Source: DAITAZ01 sp036824045 (GTDB taxonomy: Bacteria; Pseudomonadota; Gammaproteobacteria; Burkholderiales; Rhodocyclaceae). From it: DNA of 64,000 nt. The notes under the pieces are model-generated. The model was not told the DNA's origin and ran no database searches. It saw nothing but the letters and a program-made list of their open reading frames with translations. This document shows, in pieces, positions 1 to 9,720 of this stretch; within the stretch, counting starts at the first letter, position 1, and each line of letters begins with the position of its first letter. Both the position numbers and the translations under genes were made by a program. The DNA lies in NCBI GenBank assembly GCA_036824045.1, contig DAITAZ010000017.1, positions 1 through 64,000 of the forward strand. Reading direction: 5' to 3'.

Positions 1-134
1 CGCGGGAGTTCATGTGGTCCGACAAGATCATCGCCGGCATGATCACCATCGGCCTGCTCGGCCTGGCCATCGACACCGCCGTGAGCCGCCTCAACAACTA
101 CCTGCTGCGCTGGCACCGCGGCCTGGAACACTGA
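1..134 (+). CDS. ABC transporter permease, C-terminal fragment
   Basis: This is the last 43 residues of a protein that begins before the window, read from base 3. The tail has a hydrophobic stretch (IIAGMITIGLLGLAID) followed by a short basic end containing LLRWHRG. That is how TauC/SsuC/NrtB-type inner-membrane permeases end. The ATPase gene starts 7 bases after its stop, which supports a nitrate/sulfonate/taurine-type importer operon. The substrate cannot be told from this fragment. Confidence 0.75.
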   Translation, partial: REFMWSDKIIAGMITIGLLGLAIDTAVSRLNNYLLRWHRGLEH

Positions 135-141
135 GCACCCC

Positions 142-933
142 ATGGCCCACATCTCCATTCGCAATGTACACAAGGTGTTCGCCACCCCCGGCCGGGACGT
201 GGTGGCGCTGCAGGGGATCGACCTGGACATCCAGGCTGGCGAATTCGTCTGCCTGCTGGGGCCCTCCGGCTGCGGCAAGTCCACCCTGCTCAACGCCGTG
301 GCCGGATTTTCCCTGCCCAGCACGGGCGAGATCAGGGTGGAAGGCCGTCCCGTCGCCGCCCCCGGGCCGGACCGGGGCATGGTGTTTCAGGAGTACGCCC
401 TCTTTCCCTGGATGACCGTGGCCCAGAACGTGGCGTTCGGCCTGGAAATCCAGAGAAAGCCCCGGGCCGAGATCGAGCAGACGGTGAGCCAGCTCCTGGA
501 GCTCCTGCACCTCAAGGACTTCCGCGACCGTTTCCCCAAGGATCTTTCCGGGGGCATGCGCCAGCGGGTGGCCATTGCCCGGGTGCTGGCGCTGGACTCC
601 CCCATCATGCTGATGGACGAGCCCTTTGGCGCCCTGGATGCGCTGACCCGGCGCAACCTGCAGGACGAACTGCTGCGTATCTGGCACAAACTGGGCAAGA
701 CCATCCTGTTCGTCACCCACTCCATCGAGGAATCCATCTACCTGGCGGACCGCATTGTGGTGATGACCTACCGCCCGGGCACCGTCAAACGCGACCAGCG
801 GGTGGCCATGCCCCGGCCGCGGGACCCATCCTCCACAGCCTTCAACGACCTCAAGCGGGAACTCGGGCAACTGGTGATGGAAGAGCAGCAACGCCACGCG
901 GATGCCGAGCTGAAGCAGGCCACCACCGACTGA
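142..933 (+). CDS. ABC transporter ATP-binding protein, nitrate/sulfonate/taurine type
   Basis: A cytoplasmic ATPase that would energise the importer whose permease ends just upstream. The 263-residue protein has Walker A GPSGCGKST at residues 40-48, a Q-loop at VFQEYALFPW, the signature LSGGMRQR, Walker B IMLMDEP and the switch histidine in FVTHSIEES. Length and the VFQEYALFPW loop fit the TauB/SsuB/NrtD subfamily. No periplasmic binding protein gene is in the window, so the substrate stays open. Gene limits are secure; the exact ligand is not. Confidence 0.9.
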   Translation: MAHISIRNVHKVFATPGRDVVALQGIDLDIQAGEFVCLLGPSGCGKSTLLNAVAGFSLPSTGEIRVEGRPVAAPGPDRGMVFQEYALFPWMTVAQNVAFGLEIQRKPRAEIEQTVSQLLELLHLKDFRDRFPKDLSGGMRQRVAIARVLALDSPIMLMDEPFGALDALTRRNLQDELLRIWHKLGKTILFVTHSIEESIYLADRIVVMTYRPGTVKRDQRVAMPRPRDPSSTAFNDLKRELGQLVMEEQQRHADAELKQATTD

Positions 934-949
934 CAATCCGGAGCGAGCA

Positions 950-1312
950 ATGCCCCACGTCACCCTGGAATACACCGGCAACCTGCCGGGCTTTGACGCT
1001 GAAGCCGCCCTGGGCGCCATCAACGCCGCCATGCACGCCTCCGGCCTGTTCAGCGAAGCGGACATCAAGAGCCGCGCCCGCCCCCTCGATGCCTTCCGGG
1101 TGGGCGTCTCCGACACCGCCCGCGCTTTCGTCCACGTCTGCATCGCGCTGCTGCCGGGGCGGACCGCCGAGCAGCGGCGGCAACTGGCGGAGGCCGTGCT
1201 GGCGGCCCTTTCCGCGCGGCTGGCGGCGCCCCCGGGGGCCGAACTGCAGGTGAGCGTGGAAACCATCGAACTGGACCGCCCCAGCTACGCCAAGACCACG
1301 CTGTCAGGCTGA
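950..1312 (+). CDS. 5-carboxymethyl-2-hydroxymuconate isomerase (CHMI) family tautomerase
   Basis: A 120-residue protein beginning MPHVTLEYTGN. After removal of Met, the N-terminal proline would be the catalytic base, as in the tautomerase superfamily. The length and the pattern of the N-terminal strand match the CHMI (HpcD) family, which isomerises muconate-type ring-cleavage products in homoprotocatechuate breakdown. It lies 16 bases after the ABC ATPase gene and far from the meta-cleavage operon at the other end of the window. Its real substrate is therefore uncertain. Family assignment is good; role is inferred. Confidence 0.75.
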   Translation: MPHVTLEYTGNLPGFDAEAALGAINAAMHASGLFSEADIKSRARPLDAFRVGVSDTARAFVHVCIALLPGRTAEQRRQLAEAVLAALSARLAAPPGAELQVSVETIELDRPSYAKTTLSG

Positions 1313-1381
1313 CCCGCGGGCGGAGTGCCGCACCGCGGCGGCCGGGCAAGGACGCGCGACGACGATGAAAGGGAACGAGGC

Positions 1382-2578
1382 ATGCCGATCCGGCAGGTGA
1401 TCACCGATCGGCGGGTGCCGGTCAAGATCTGGACCGAGGATGTGGACGAGGCTTCCCGGCAGCAACTGGCCAACATCGCCAGCCTGCCCTTCATCCACCA
1501 CCATGTGGCGGCGATGCCGGATGTGCACCTGGGCATCGGGGCCACCATCGGCTCGGTGATCGCCACCCACAAGGCCATCATCCCGGCGGCGGTCGGGGTG
1601 GATCTGGGGTGCGGGATGGTGGCCTGCCGGCTCTCCATCACCGCCCGGGAACTGGACGAAAAATCCCTCGGCAAGGTATTTGCCCGGATCAGCCGGGACG
1701 TGCCGGTGGGGCGGGCGATGCACGGCGACGGCCGTGCCCCGGAGGCGGCCGCGCAGCCCTTCGCCCGGGGGCTGGAGCGCATCCTCGCCAAGCACCCGGC
1801 GCTGGCCAAGACCATCTGCGGCACCACCCGCTGGGTGCAGCAGATGGGCACGTTGGGCAGCGGCAACCACTTCATCGAGGTCTGCCTGGACGAGGCCGAG
1901 CGGGTGTGGGTGATGCTCCATTCGGGCAGCCGGGGCGTGGGCAACGCGGTGGCGGATTACTTCATCCAGTTGGCACGACGGGACATGGAGCGCTGGATGA
2001 TCCAGCTGCCGGACCGGGATCTGGCCTACTTCCCCGAGGGCACCGAGCATTTCGCCGATTACGTGGAGGCCGTGCACTGGGCTCAGGCCTACGCCCTGCA
2101 GAACCGCCAGTGCATGCTCGATCTGGTGCTGGCGGCCGCAGCCCGGCACCTGCCGCCATTCACCGTGACCAGCGAGGTGGTGAACTGCCACCACAACTAT
2201 GTGGCCCAGGAGCACCACTTCGGGGCCAACGTCTGGGTCACGCGCAAGGGCGCCATTCGCGCCCGCGCGGGCGACCTGGGCATCATTCCCGGCAGCATGG
2301 GGGCGAAGAGCTATATCGTGCGCGGCCTGGGCAATGGGGAGAGTTTCCACTCCAGTGCCCACGGCGCCGGTCGGCGGATGAGCCGTACCGCTGCCGCCAA
2401 ACGCTACACCGAGGCGGATCTGGTCCGGCAGACCGCGGGGGTGATCTGCCGCAAGGACAAAGGGGTGATCGACGAGATCCCCAGCGCCTACAAAGACATC
2501 GACGAAGTGATGGAGAACCAGAAGGACCTCACCGAGATCCTGCACACGCTCCGACAGGTGGTGTGCGTGAAGGGCTAG
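1382..2578 (+). CDS. rtcB: RNA-splicing ligase RtcB
   Basis: A 398-residue RtcB-type ligase, which joins 2',3'-cyclic phosphate and 5'-hydroxyl RNA ends using GTP and Mn2+. Visible family motifs are AAVGVDLGCGM, LGSGNHFIE, the His-rich CHHNYVAQEHHFG metal-binding region and SFHSSAHGAGRRMSR around the guanylation region. The chosen ATG follows GAACGAGG and gives a start (MPIRQVITDRRVP) typical of bacterial RtcB. An upstream in-frame start would add 19 unrelated residues. There is no rtcA or rtcR next to it. The C-terminus, ending in QVVCVKG, looks complete. Confidence 0.93.
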   Translation: MPIRQVITDRRVPVKIWTEDVDEASRQQLANIASLPFIHHHVAAMPDVHLGIGATIGSVIATHKAIIPAAVGVDLGCGMVACRLSITARELDEKSLGKVFARISRDVPVGRAMHGDGRAPEAAAQPFARGLERILAKHPALAKTICGTTRWVQQMGTLGSGNHFIEVCLDEAERVWVMLHSGSRGVGNAVADYFIQLARRDMERWMIQLPDRDLAYFPEGTEHFADYVEAVHWAQAYALQNRQCMLDLVLAAAARHLPPFTVTSEVVNCHHNYVAQEHHFGANVWVTRKGAIRARAGDLGIIPGSMGAKSYIVRGLGNGESFHSSAHGAGRRMSRTAAAKRYTEADLVRQTAGVICRKDKGVIDEIPSAYKDIDEVMENQKDLTEILHTLRQVVCVKG

Positions 2579-2712
2579 CGGCGGGGGCGTCAAGGCCCCG
2601 GTGGTTCCGGGGAATCCCCCGGGCAACGCATTGACATGCGCAGCCCCGCCCATCTAGGCTGGGAAGGGAGCATTGTCCTTTCATTTCGCGTTCATCTTCA
2701 TGGGGAGCTGCA

Positions 2713-3531
2713 ATGGCTGTTGACACCGGTTTTGACTTGTCCCAGATCATTTCCACCTATCTCATCCCGTTGGGCTGGAAGCTGGCCGGAGCGGTGGCCC
2801 TGTGGGTCGTCGGCGGTTGGGCGATCAACATCATCGGCAACCTCTCCAACCGGGGGATGACCAGCCAGAAAGTGGAGCCGACCCTCATCCGTTACGTGGA
2901 GGCGACGCTGCGGGTGGTGATGCGCATCGTGCTGGTGATCGTCATCCTCTCGGTGTTCGGCATCGAGACCACCAGCTTCGCCGCCCTGCTGGCGGCGGCC
3001 GGCGTGGCCATTGGCGCCGCCTGGAGCGGGCTGCTGGCCAATTTCGCAGCCGGGGCCTTCCTCATCATCCTGCGGCCCTTCAAGGTGGGGGATTTCATCT
3101 GCGCCGGCGGCATTACCGGCACGGTGAAGGAGATCGGCCTGTTCGTCACCACCATCGACCAGATGGACAATGTGCGCACCACCGTGGGCAATAACAAGTT
3201 GTTCTCCGACAACATCGTCAACTACACCGCCAACCCCTCCCGCCGGGTGGAGCTCGTGGCCCAGCTTGCACACGCGGTGGACCCCCAGCAGGCCATCGAG
3301 CAACTGCGCGCCCGCATCAGCCACATTCCCAATGTGCTGACCGATCCGGCGCCGGATGTGGAAATCCTGGAATTCAATCTGGCCGGCACCAAGCTGGCAG
3401 TACGTCCCCATTGCCACAACGATCATTACTGGCAGGTGTATTTCGATACCAACAAGGCCATTGCCGAGGTGGGCGCGACCAATGCCTGGCCGGTGCCGGC
3501 GCCGCACCAGGTGTGGCAGCAGAAGGCCTGA
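2713..3531 (+). CDS. Small-conductance mechanosensitive channel, MscS family
   Basis: A 272-residue inner-membrane channel protein that would relieve turgor during osmotic downshock. Three hydrophobic segments occupy the first third (about residues 18-40, 62-82 and 88-112). They are followed by the Gly/Ala-rich pore helix (AAAGVAIGAAWSGLLANFAAG) and the conserved FLIILRPFKVGDFI beta-domain start. GGGGAGC precedes the ATG. The size is close to E. coli MscS (286 residues). It appears to be a single-gene unit. Confidence 0.92.
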   Translation: MAVDTGFDLSQIISTYLIPLGWKLAGAVALWVVGGWAINIIGNLSNRGMTSQKVEPTLIRYVEATLRVVMRIVLVIVILSVFGIETTSFAALLAAAGVAIGAAWSGLLANFAAGAFLIILRPFKVGDFICAGGITGTVKEIGLFVTTIDQMDNVRTTVGNNKLFSDNIVNYTANPSRRVELVAQLAHAVDPQQAIEQLRARISHIPNVLTDPAPDVEILEFNLAGTKLAVRPHCHNDHYWQVYFDTNKAIAEVGATNAWPVPAPHQVWQQKA

Positions 3532-3591
3532 GGCTTACGATCGGGCCCGGGATGCCCCGGGACGCGTGGTGCGGTGGATGGAGGCGGGACG

Positions 3592-3948
3592 ATGGCCGTG
3601 TCGGGCAATCTGTGGCTGGGGCTGCCGGGCGCGGTGGCGGAGGAGGTGTTCGACACCCTCGTGGCGCGCCCGGGCCTGCGCATCGAGCGCATCGTTTCCC
3701 ACGGGCAGGCGAGCCCGGCAGGCTTCTGGTACGCGCAGCCCCAAGGGGAATGGGTCTTGCTGCTGGCAGGGTCGGCGGGCTTGCGCTTCGAGGATGAACC
3801 GGAGGTGCGCACCCTCAAGCCCGGCGATTGGCTGGACATTGCGCCCGGCCGCCGTCACCGGGTGGAGTGGACGGACCCCCTGCAGGCGACCGTGTGGCTC
3901 GCGGTACACCACGGCGCGGTGGAGGGGGCCGGCATCCCCGCCGATTAG
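3592..3948 (+). CDS. Cupin-domain protein
   Basis: A 118-residue single-domain cupin. The second cupin motif is visible as a glycine-turn strand LKPGDWLDIAPGRRHRVEW, with a histidine in the metal-site position. The first motif is weak. GGAGGCGGG lies just upstream of this ATG, so it is preferred over a GTG 18 bases earlier. Small cupins of this kind often sense or modify small molecules. No neighbour indicates the ligand, so the function is unknown. Confidence 0.7.
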   Translation: MAVSGNLWLGLPGAVAEEVFDTLVARPGLRIERIVSHGQASPAGFWYAQPQGEWVLLLAGSAGLRFEDEPEVRTLKPGDWLDIAPGRRHRVEWTDPLQATVWLAVHHGAVEGAGIPAD

Positions 3949-4241
3949 CCGGCGCCGGCGTTTGCCAGACGCCCCCCGGTGGGCGCGCACGGTGGCCCGG
4001 TACGATGCCCCTGCCGCGTCGGCAGGGGGCCGTGAGCGTGCCACTTTTCCCCTGCAGAGCGATCTGCGCCTGGATGTTGCCGACCCCTGTTCGTCGACCC
4101 CGCATGCCCCGGCCAGCGGCGCTGCGGCCCCCATGCACGCCTGGCGGACCTTCGTGGCCATCTGCACATTCCTTCCGCATTGCATCAAGCCCGAGACGCT
4201 GCGGCCGTTAGCACAGGTCCGCAGCGTGAAGGAGATGGCCG

Positions 4242-4628
4242 ATGGTTCGCAAACGCCGCATCAGCGTGATCAAGGCGATGGTGGAGGAGTTCCGTACCCT
4301 CGTTTCCTGGCGGGCGGTCATGACCAATACCGCCATCCTGGTGGGGGCGACCGTCATTGCCTGGCTGGCCGCCCACGCCGATCCCCGCGGTCACAACACC
4401 TCCTGCCGCGATCCGTCCGACCTGCAGATCATCCTCTTCATCCTTGCCCTGACCCTGTTCGTCGGGGCCATGGCCTTCGGCCTGGGGGAAACGGTGCAGT
4501 GGTCCCTGCATCAGCGTGCCGGCCGTCCCCACGCCGCCGCCCACGGAACCCGTGCAGCGATTCTGATGGGCCTGTGCAGCCTGGCCGGCGTGGCGGCGGG
4601 GTATGGTTTCATGGTGCTGTGCTACTGA
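4242..4628 (+). CDS. Hypothetical inner-membrane protein, three predicted spans
   Basis: A 128-residue protein with a basic N-terminus (MVRKRRISVIK) and three hydrophobic stretches at about residues 27-45, 62-80 and 106-126. AAGGAG sits upstream of the ATG. No family was recognised. It precedes the nif-type promoter region at 4653-4794 and is probably transcribed separately. The 293 bases before it (3949-4241) show no convincing gene. Confidence 0.6.
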   Translation: MVRKRRISVIKAMVEEFRTLVSWRAVMTNTAILVGATVIAWLAAHADPRGHNTSCRDPSDLQIILFILALTLFVGAMAFGLGETVQWSLHQRAGRPHAAAHGTRAAILMGLCSLAGVAAGYGFMVLCY

Positions 4629-4652
4629 GTCCGCCGTGGCCGCCAGGCAGCT

Positions 4653-4685
4653 TGTGCTGCACCGCACAATGTTGTTAAGCCTACA
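4653..4685 (+). promoter_or_regulatory. Tandem NifA upstream activator sequences (TGT-N10-ACA x2)
   Basis: Two exact TGT-N10-ACA motifs lie side by side at 4653-4668 and 4670-4685, about 95-125 bases upstream of the -24/-12 element. TGT-N10-ACA is the established NifA binding site. Finding two back to back, upstream of a sigma54 element and an IHF-like site, makes NifA control of the iscS operon very likely. This is read directly from the sequence; binding is inferred. Confidence 0.85.
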
Positions 4686-4741
4686 AAGGTGACAGATGCA
4701 CCGCCCGTGAGCGCGCAGCGCTGCGTCGCCGTGCGCCGAGT

Positions 4742-4762
4742 TTGATTTAAATCAAGGGTTTA
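4742..4762 (+). promoter_or_regulatory. FNR/Anr dyad overlapping an IHF-like site
   Basis: TTGAT-TTAA-ATCAA at 4742-4755 is a perfect FNR/Anr dyad. The overlapping AATCAA-GGGT-TTA at 4750-4762 fits the IHF consensus WATCAANNNNTTR. It lies between the NifA sites and the sigma54 element, where IHF usually bends DNA in nif promoters. Which protein uses it, or whether both do, cannot be told from sequence. Confidence 0.65.
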
Positions 4763-4776
4763 ATTTTCCTCCCGGA

Positions 4777-4794
4777 TTGGCACTGGAGTTGCTT
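4777..4794 (+). promoter_or_regulatory. Sigma54 (RpoN) -24/-12 promoter of the iscS operon
   Basis: TTGGCAC-TGGAG-TTGCTT matches the sigma54 consensus. The invariant GG (4779-4780) and GC (4791-4792) are 12 bases apart. Transcription would start near 4803, about 33 bases before iscS. Confidence 0.88.
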
Positions 4795-4835
4795 AGTGCT
4801 CTTCGTCGTCCCCACAGACAGAGAGCGCAACAGAC

Positions 4836-6047
4836 ATGAGCCAGAGGCCGATCTATCTCGACTACGCAGCGACGACGCCCGTGGACCCGCGCGTCGCGGC
4901 GAAGATGATTCCCTACCTGACCGAGCATTTCGGTAACCCGGCGAGCCGCTCCCACGCCTACGGCTGGGCTGCCGAAGAGGCGGCGGAAATCGCCCGGGAG
5001 CAGGTGGCGGCGCTGATTGGCGCTGATCCCCGCGAAATCGTGTGGACCTCCGGCGCCACCGAATCCAACAACCTGGCCATCAAGGGCGCGGCCCGCTTCT
5101 ACCAGGGCAAGGGCAAGCACATCGTGACGGTCAAGACCGAGCACAAGGCGGTGCTCGATACCTGCCGCGAACTGGAGCGGGAGGGCTTCACCGTCACCTA
5201 CCTGGATGTGCAGGAGAACGGCCTGCTGGATCTGGAGGCGTTTCGCGCCGCCCTGGTGCCGGGCACGGTGCTGGCCTCGGTGATGTTCGTGAATAACGAG
5301 ATCGGAGTGATCCAGGACGTGGCTGCCCTGGGCGCCATCTGCCGGGAGAAGGGCGTGATCTTCCACGTGGATGCAGCCCAGGCCACGGGCAAGGTGGAGT
5401 TCGATCTGGCCCGGCTGCCCATTGATCTGATGTCCCTCTCCGCCCACAAGTGCTATGGGCCGAAGGGGATCGGCGCCCTCTACGTCCGGCGCAAGCCGCG
5501 CATCCGCCTCGAGGCGCTGATCCACGGCGGTGGCCATGAGCGGGGCCTGCGTTCCGGCACCCTGGCCACCCACCAGATCGTGGGCATGGGCGAGGCCTAC
5601 CGTCTGTGCCGGGAAGGCATGGCGGCGGAGAACGAGCGTGTCCGCTGGCTGCGGGACCGCATGCTGGCGGGGCTTTCGGGCATGGAGGAGGTGTTCGTCA
5701 ACGGCGATCTCAACCGCCGCGTGCCCCACAACCTGAACGTGAGCTTCAACTACGTGGAGGGCGAATCCCTGCTCATGGGGGTGAAAGCCCTGGCGGTCTC
5801 CTCCGGCTCCGCCTGCACCTCCGCCAGCCTGGAGCCTTCCTACGTGCTGCGCGCCCTGGGGCGCAGCGACGAGCTGGCCCACAGCTCCATCCGTTTCTCC
5901 ATCGGGCGGTTCACCACCGAAGAGGAGGTGGATGCGGCCGTGCGCATGGTGACCGAGGCGGTGGGCAAGCTGCGCGAGATGAGCCCTTTGTGGGACATGG
6001 TGCGCGAAGGCATCGATCTTTCCACCGTGCAATGGGCCGCCCACTGA
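4836..6047 (+). CDS. iscS: Cysteine desulfurase IscS, nif-regulated copy
   Basis: A 403-residue PLP-dependent desulfurase that supplies sulfur from cysteine for Fe-S cluster assembly on IscU. The N-terminal IYLDYAATTPVD, the PLP lysine in SAHKCYGPKG and the mobile catalytic Cys loop SSGSACTSAS are all present. The C-terminus, ending STVQWAAH, is IscS-like, and the length is near that of E. coli IscS. It is first in an operon behind NifA/sigma54 elements, where nifS usually sits. No iscR precedes it, so the usual IscR feedback is absent locally. Inferred role: a sulfur donor dedicated to nitrogenase maturation. Confidence 0.93.
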   Translation: MSQRPIYLDYAATTPVDPRVAAKMIPYLTEHFGNPASRSHAYGWAAEEAAEIAREQVAALIGADPREIVWTSGATESNNLAIKGAARFYQGKGKHIVTVKTEHKAVLDTCRELEREGFTVTYLDVQENGLLDLEAFRAALVPGTVLASVMFVNNEIGVIQDVAALGAICREKGVIFHVDAAQATGKVEFDLARLPIDLMSLSAHKCYGPKGIGALYVRRKPRIRLEALIHGGGHERGLRSGTLATHQIVGMGEAYRLCREGMAAENERVRWLRDRMLAGLSGMEEVFVNGDLNRRVPHNLNVSFNYVEGESLLMGVKALAVSSGSACTSASLEPSYVLRALGRSDELAHSSIRFSIGRFTTEEEVDAAVRMVTEAVGKLREMSPLWDMVREGIDLSTVQWAAH

Positions 6048-6115
6048 AAGCCGCCCCCTGAACCCGAATTTCCCGCCGGCCCGGCACGCCGGCCCCAGAC
6101 AGAGGAGTCAAGGCC

Positions 6116-6535
6116 ATGTCTTACAGCGAAAAAGTGATTGAGCACTACGAAAACCCCCGCAACGTGGGCGCTTTCGGCAAGGACGACGCGGGCGTGGGCA
6201 CCGGCATGGTGGGTGCGCCCGCCTGCGGCGATGTGATGCGCTTGCAGATCAAGGTGAGCAAGGACGGCGTGATCGAGGACGCCAAGTTCAAGACCTACGG
6301 CTGCGGATCGGCCATTGCATCCAGCTCGCTGGTGACCGAATGGGTGAAAGGCAAGACCCTGGACGAAGCCCTGGCCATCAAGAATACCGAGATCGCCGAG
6401 GAGCTGGCCCTGCCGCCGGTGAAGATCCACTGCTCCATCCTGGCCGAGGACGCCATCAAGGCGGCCGTGGCCGACTACCGTTCCAAACAGTCGGGCGATA
6501 TCGAAAAGCCCATCTGCCAGCCCGTTTCCGAGTGA
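6116..6535 (+). CDS. iscU: Fe-S cluster scaffold IscU
   Basis: A 139-residue scaffold on which [2Fe-2S] clusters are built and then passed on. The three ligand cysteines are present: Cys37 in APACGD, Cys63 in TYGCGSA and Cys106 in KIHCSIL. The LPPVK motif recognised by HscA lies just before Cys106. It is a single-domain IscU, not the three-domain NifU expected in a nif locus. It is 68 bases after iscS and 12 before erpA. Confidence 0.95.
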   Translation: MSYSEKVIEHYENPRNVGAFGKDDAGVGTGMVGAPACGDVMRLQIKVSKDGVIEDAKFKTYGCGSAIASSSLVTEWVKGKTLDEALAIKNTEIAEELALPPVKIHCSILAEDAIKAAVADYRSKQSGDIEKPICQPVSE

Positions 6536-6547
6536 AAGGAATTTGCC

Positions 6548-6904
6548 ATGAGCACTGCTGAAGCCGTCGCCGAACTGTCCCCGGTCAATTTCACCGATGC
6601 CGCCGCCGGCAAGGTGGCCGAGTTGGTCGCCGAGGAAGGCAATCCGGATCTCAAGTTGCGCATCTACGTCACCGGCGGGGGCTGCTCCGGCTTCCAGTAC
6701 GGGTTTGCCTTCGACGAAGTGCCCAACGAAGACGACACCCGGGTGGAGAAAGCCGGAACCACCCTGCTCATCGACGCCATGAGCCTGCAGTACCTGATGG
6801 GCGCCGAGATCGACTACGAGGACGGGCTCGAGGGTTCCCGCTTCGTGATCCGCAACCCCAATGCCTCCAGCACCTGCGGCTGCGGCAGTTCCTTCTCCAT
6901 GTAA
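6548..6904 (+). CDS. erpA: A-type Fe-S carrier, ErpA-like
   Basis: A 118-residue A-type carrier that would take clusters from IscU to apo-targets. The Cys46 motif GGGCSGFQYGF and the C-terminal STCGCGSSF (Cys110, Cys112) are intact, and the FQYGF form is typical of ErpA rather than IscA. It follows iscU by 12 bases. A second A-type protein (iscA) lies two genes downstream, so the operon carries a pair. The ErpA versus IscA-nif label is based on motif only. Confidence 0.85.
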   Translation: MSTAEAVAELSPVNFTDAAAGKVAELVAEEGNPDLKLRIYVTGGGCSGFQYGFAFDEVPNEDDTRVEKAGTTLLIDAMSLQYLMGAEIDYEDGLEGSRFVIRNPNASSTCGCGSSFSM

Positions 6905-6920
6905 TCCGGCCGAGGCCGCC

Positions 6921-7088
6921 ATGCGCGCCCATCACCGGCAAATGCTGACCCTGACCCTGTGGGTCCTGGCCGCGGCCGCCCTGGTGGCCGGCCTCACCGT
7001 GCTGGTGACGTGCACGGCGACCGAGGGCTCGGCACTGGGGGAGGCGGCCGCCCTGCGTGCCAGCGCCCTGCCGGTGGCCGGCCATTAA
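6921..7088 (+). CDS. Small single-span membrane protein
   Basis: A 55-residue open frame between erpA and iscA, with gaps of 16 and 18 bases. It has a short basic start (MRAHHRQ), one hydrophobic span at about residues 9-31 and a polar Ala-rich tail. No family is recognised. Tight spacing within the operon argues that it is real, but the upstream ribosome-binding signal is weak. Function unknown. Confidence 0.5.
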   Translation: MRAHHRQMLTLTLWVLAAAALVAGLTVLVTCTATEGSALGEAAALRASALPVAGH

Positions 7089-7106
7089 CCGAAGACGAGA
7101 CCGACC

Positions 7107-7430
7107 ATGAACATCGCCTGTACCGAATCCGCTGCCCGCCACATCCTCAAGACCCTGTCCAAGCGGGGCAAGGGGCTGGGCCTGCGCGTGGGGGTCAAGA
7201 CCAGTGGCTGCTCCGGCATGGCCTACGCCCTGGAGTTTGCCGATGAGGCCGCCCCCGAGGACCTGATCTTCGAGAGCTTTGGGGTCAAGCTGGTGATCGA
7301 CCCCAAGAGCCTGGCCTATCTGGACGGCACCGAACTGGACTTCGTCCGCGAAGGGCTGAACGAAGGCTTCAAATTCAACAACCCCAACGTCAAGGGAACC
7401 TGCGGCTGCGGCGAGAGTTTCTCGGTCTGA
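7107..7430 (+). CDS. iscA: Fe-S carrier IscA
   Basis: A 107-residue A-type carrier with Cys35 in TSGCSGMAY and Cys99/Cys101 in TCGCGESF, the three ligands of the family. The spacing and length match E. coli IscA (107 residues). It would accept or donate iron or clusters alongside IscU and ErpA. It ends 71 bases before hscA, a gap too short to hold hscB. Confidence 0.93.
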   Translation: MNIACTESAARHILKTLSKRGKGLGLRVGVKTSGCSGMAYALEFADEAAPEDLIFESFGVKLVIDPKSLAYLDGTELDFVREGLNEGFKFNNPNVKGTCGCGESFSV

Positions 7431-7501
7431 GCCCGCTTTGAGCAACGACGGGGTGCCGGCGTCGGGCCGGCTCGCCCCAACCGCCCTGAACGGAGCGCAC
7501 G

Positions 7502-9381
<1,880 letters not shown>

Positions 9382-9382
<1 letters not shown>

Positions 9383-9720
9383 TGGCTGCCGTCACCGTAC
9401 TGCCCCACCCCCAGTTGTGCCCGGACGGCCTCACCTTCGAGGGGGTCTCCGGCAAATCCCTGTGCGACCTGCTGCTCAGGAACGGCGTGGCCATTGAGCA
9501 CGCCTGCGAGAAAGTGGCGGCCTGCGCCACTTGCCATGTGCTCATCCGCCAGGGGCTGGAGAGCCTGGCCGCCGCCAGCGAGCAGGAGGAAGACCAGCTC
9601 GACAGCGCCTGGGGGGTGGAAGCCCAGTCCCGCCTGTCCTGCTGCGTCAAGCTGGGAGCGGCGGATCTGGTGGTCGAATTGCCCCGGCACAGCCGCAACC
9701 ATGCCCGGGAACATGGCTGA
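9382..9720 (+). CDS. fdx: ISC-type [2Fe-2S] ferredoxin
   Basis: A 112-residue ferredoxin of the adrenodoxin/ISC type that supplies electrons during cluster assembly. Cluster ligands are visible in HACEKVAACATCHV, with the distal cysteine in the LSCCVK segment. The ATG overlaps the hscA stop (TGATG); a GTG one codon earlier is less likely. The gene overlaps the next by 8 bases, so translation of hscA, fdx and the HepT-like gene is probably coupled. Confidence 0.92.
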
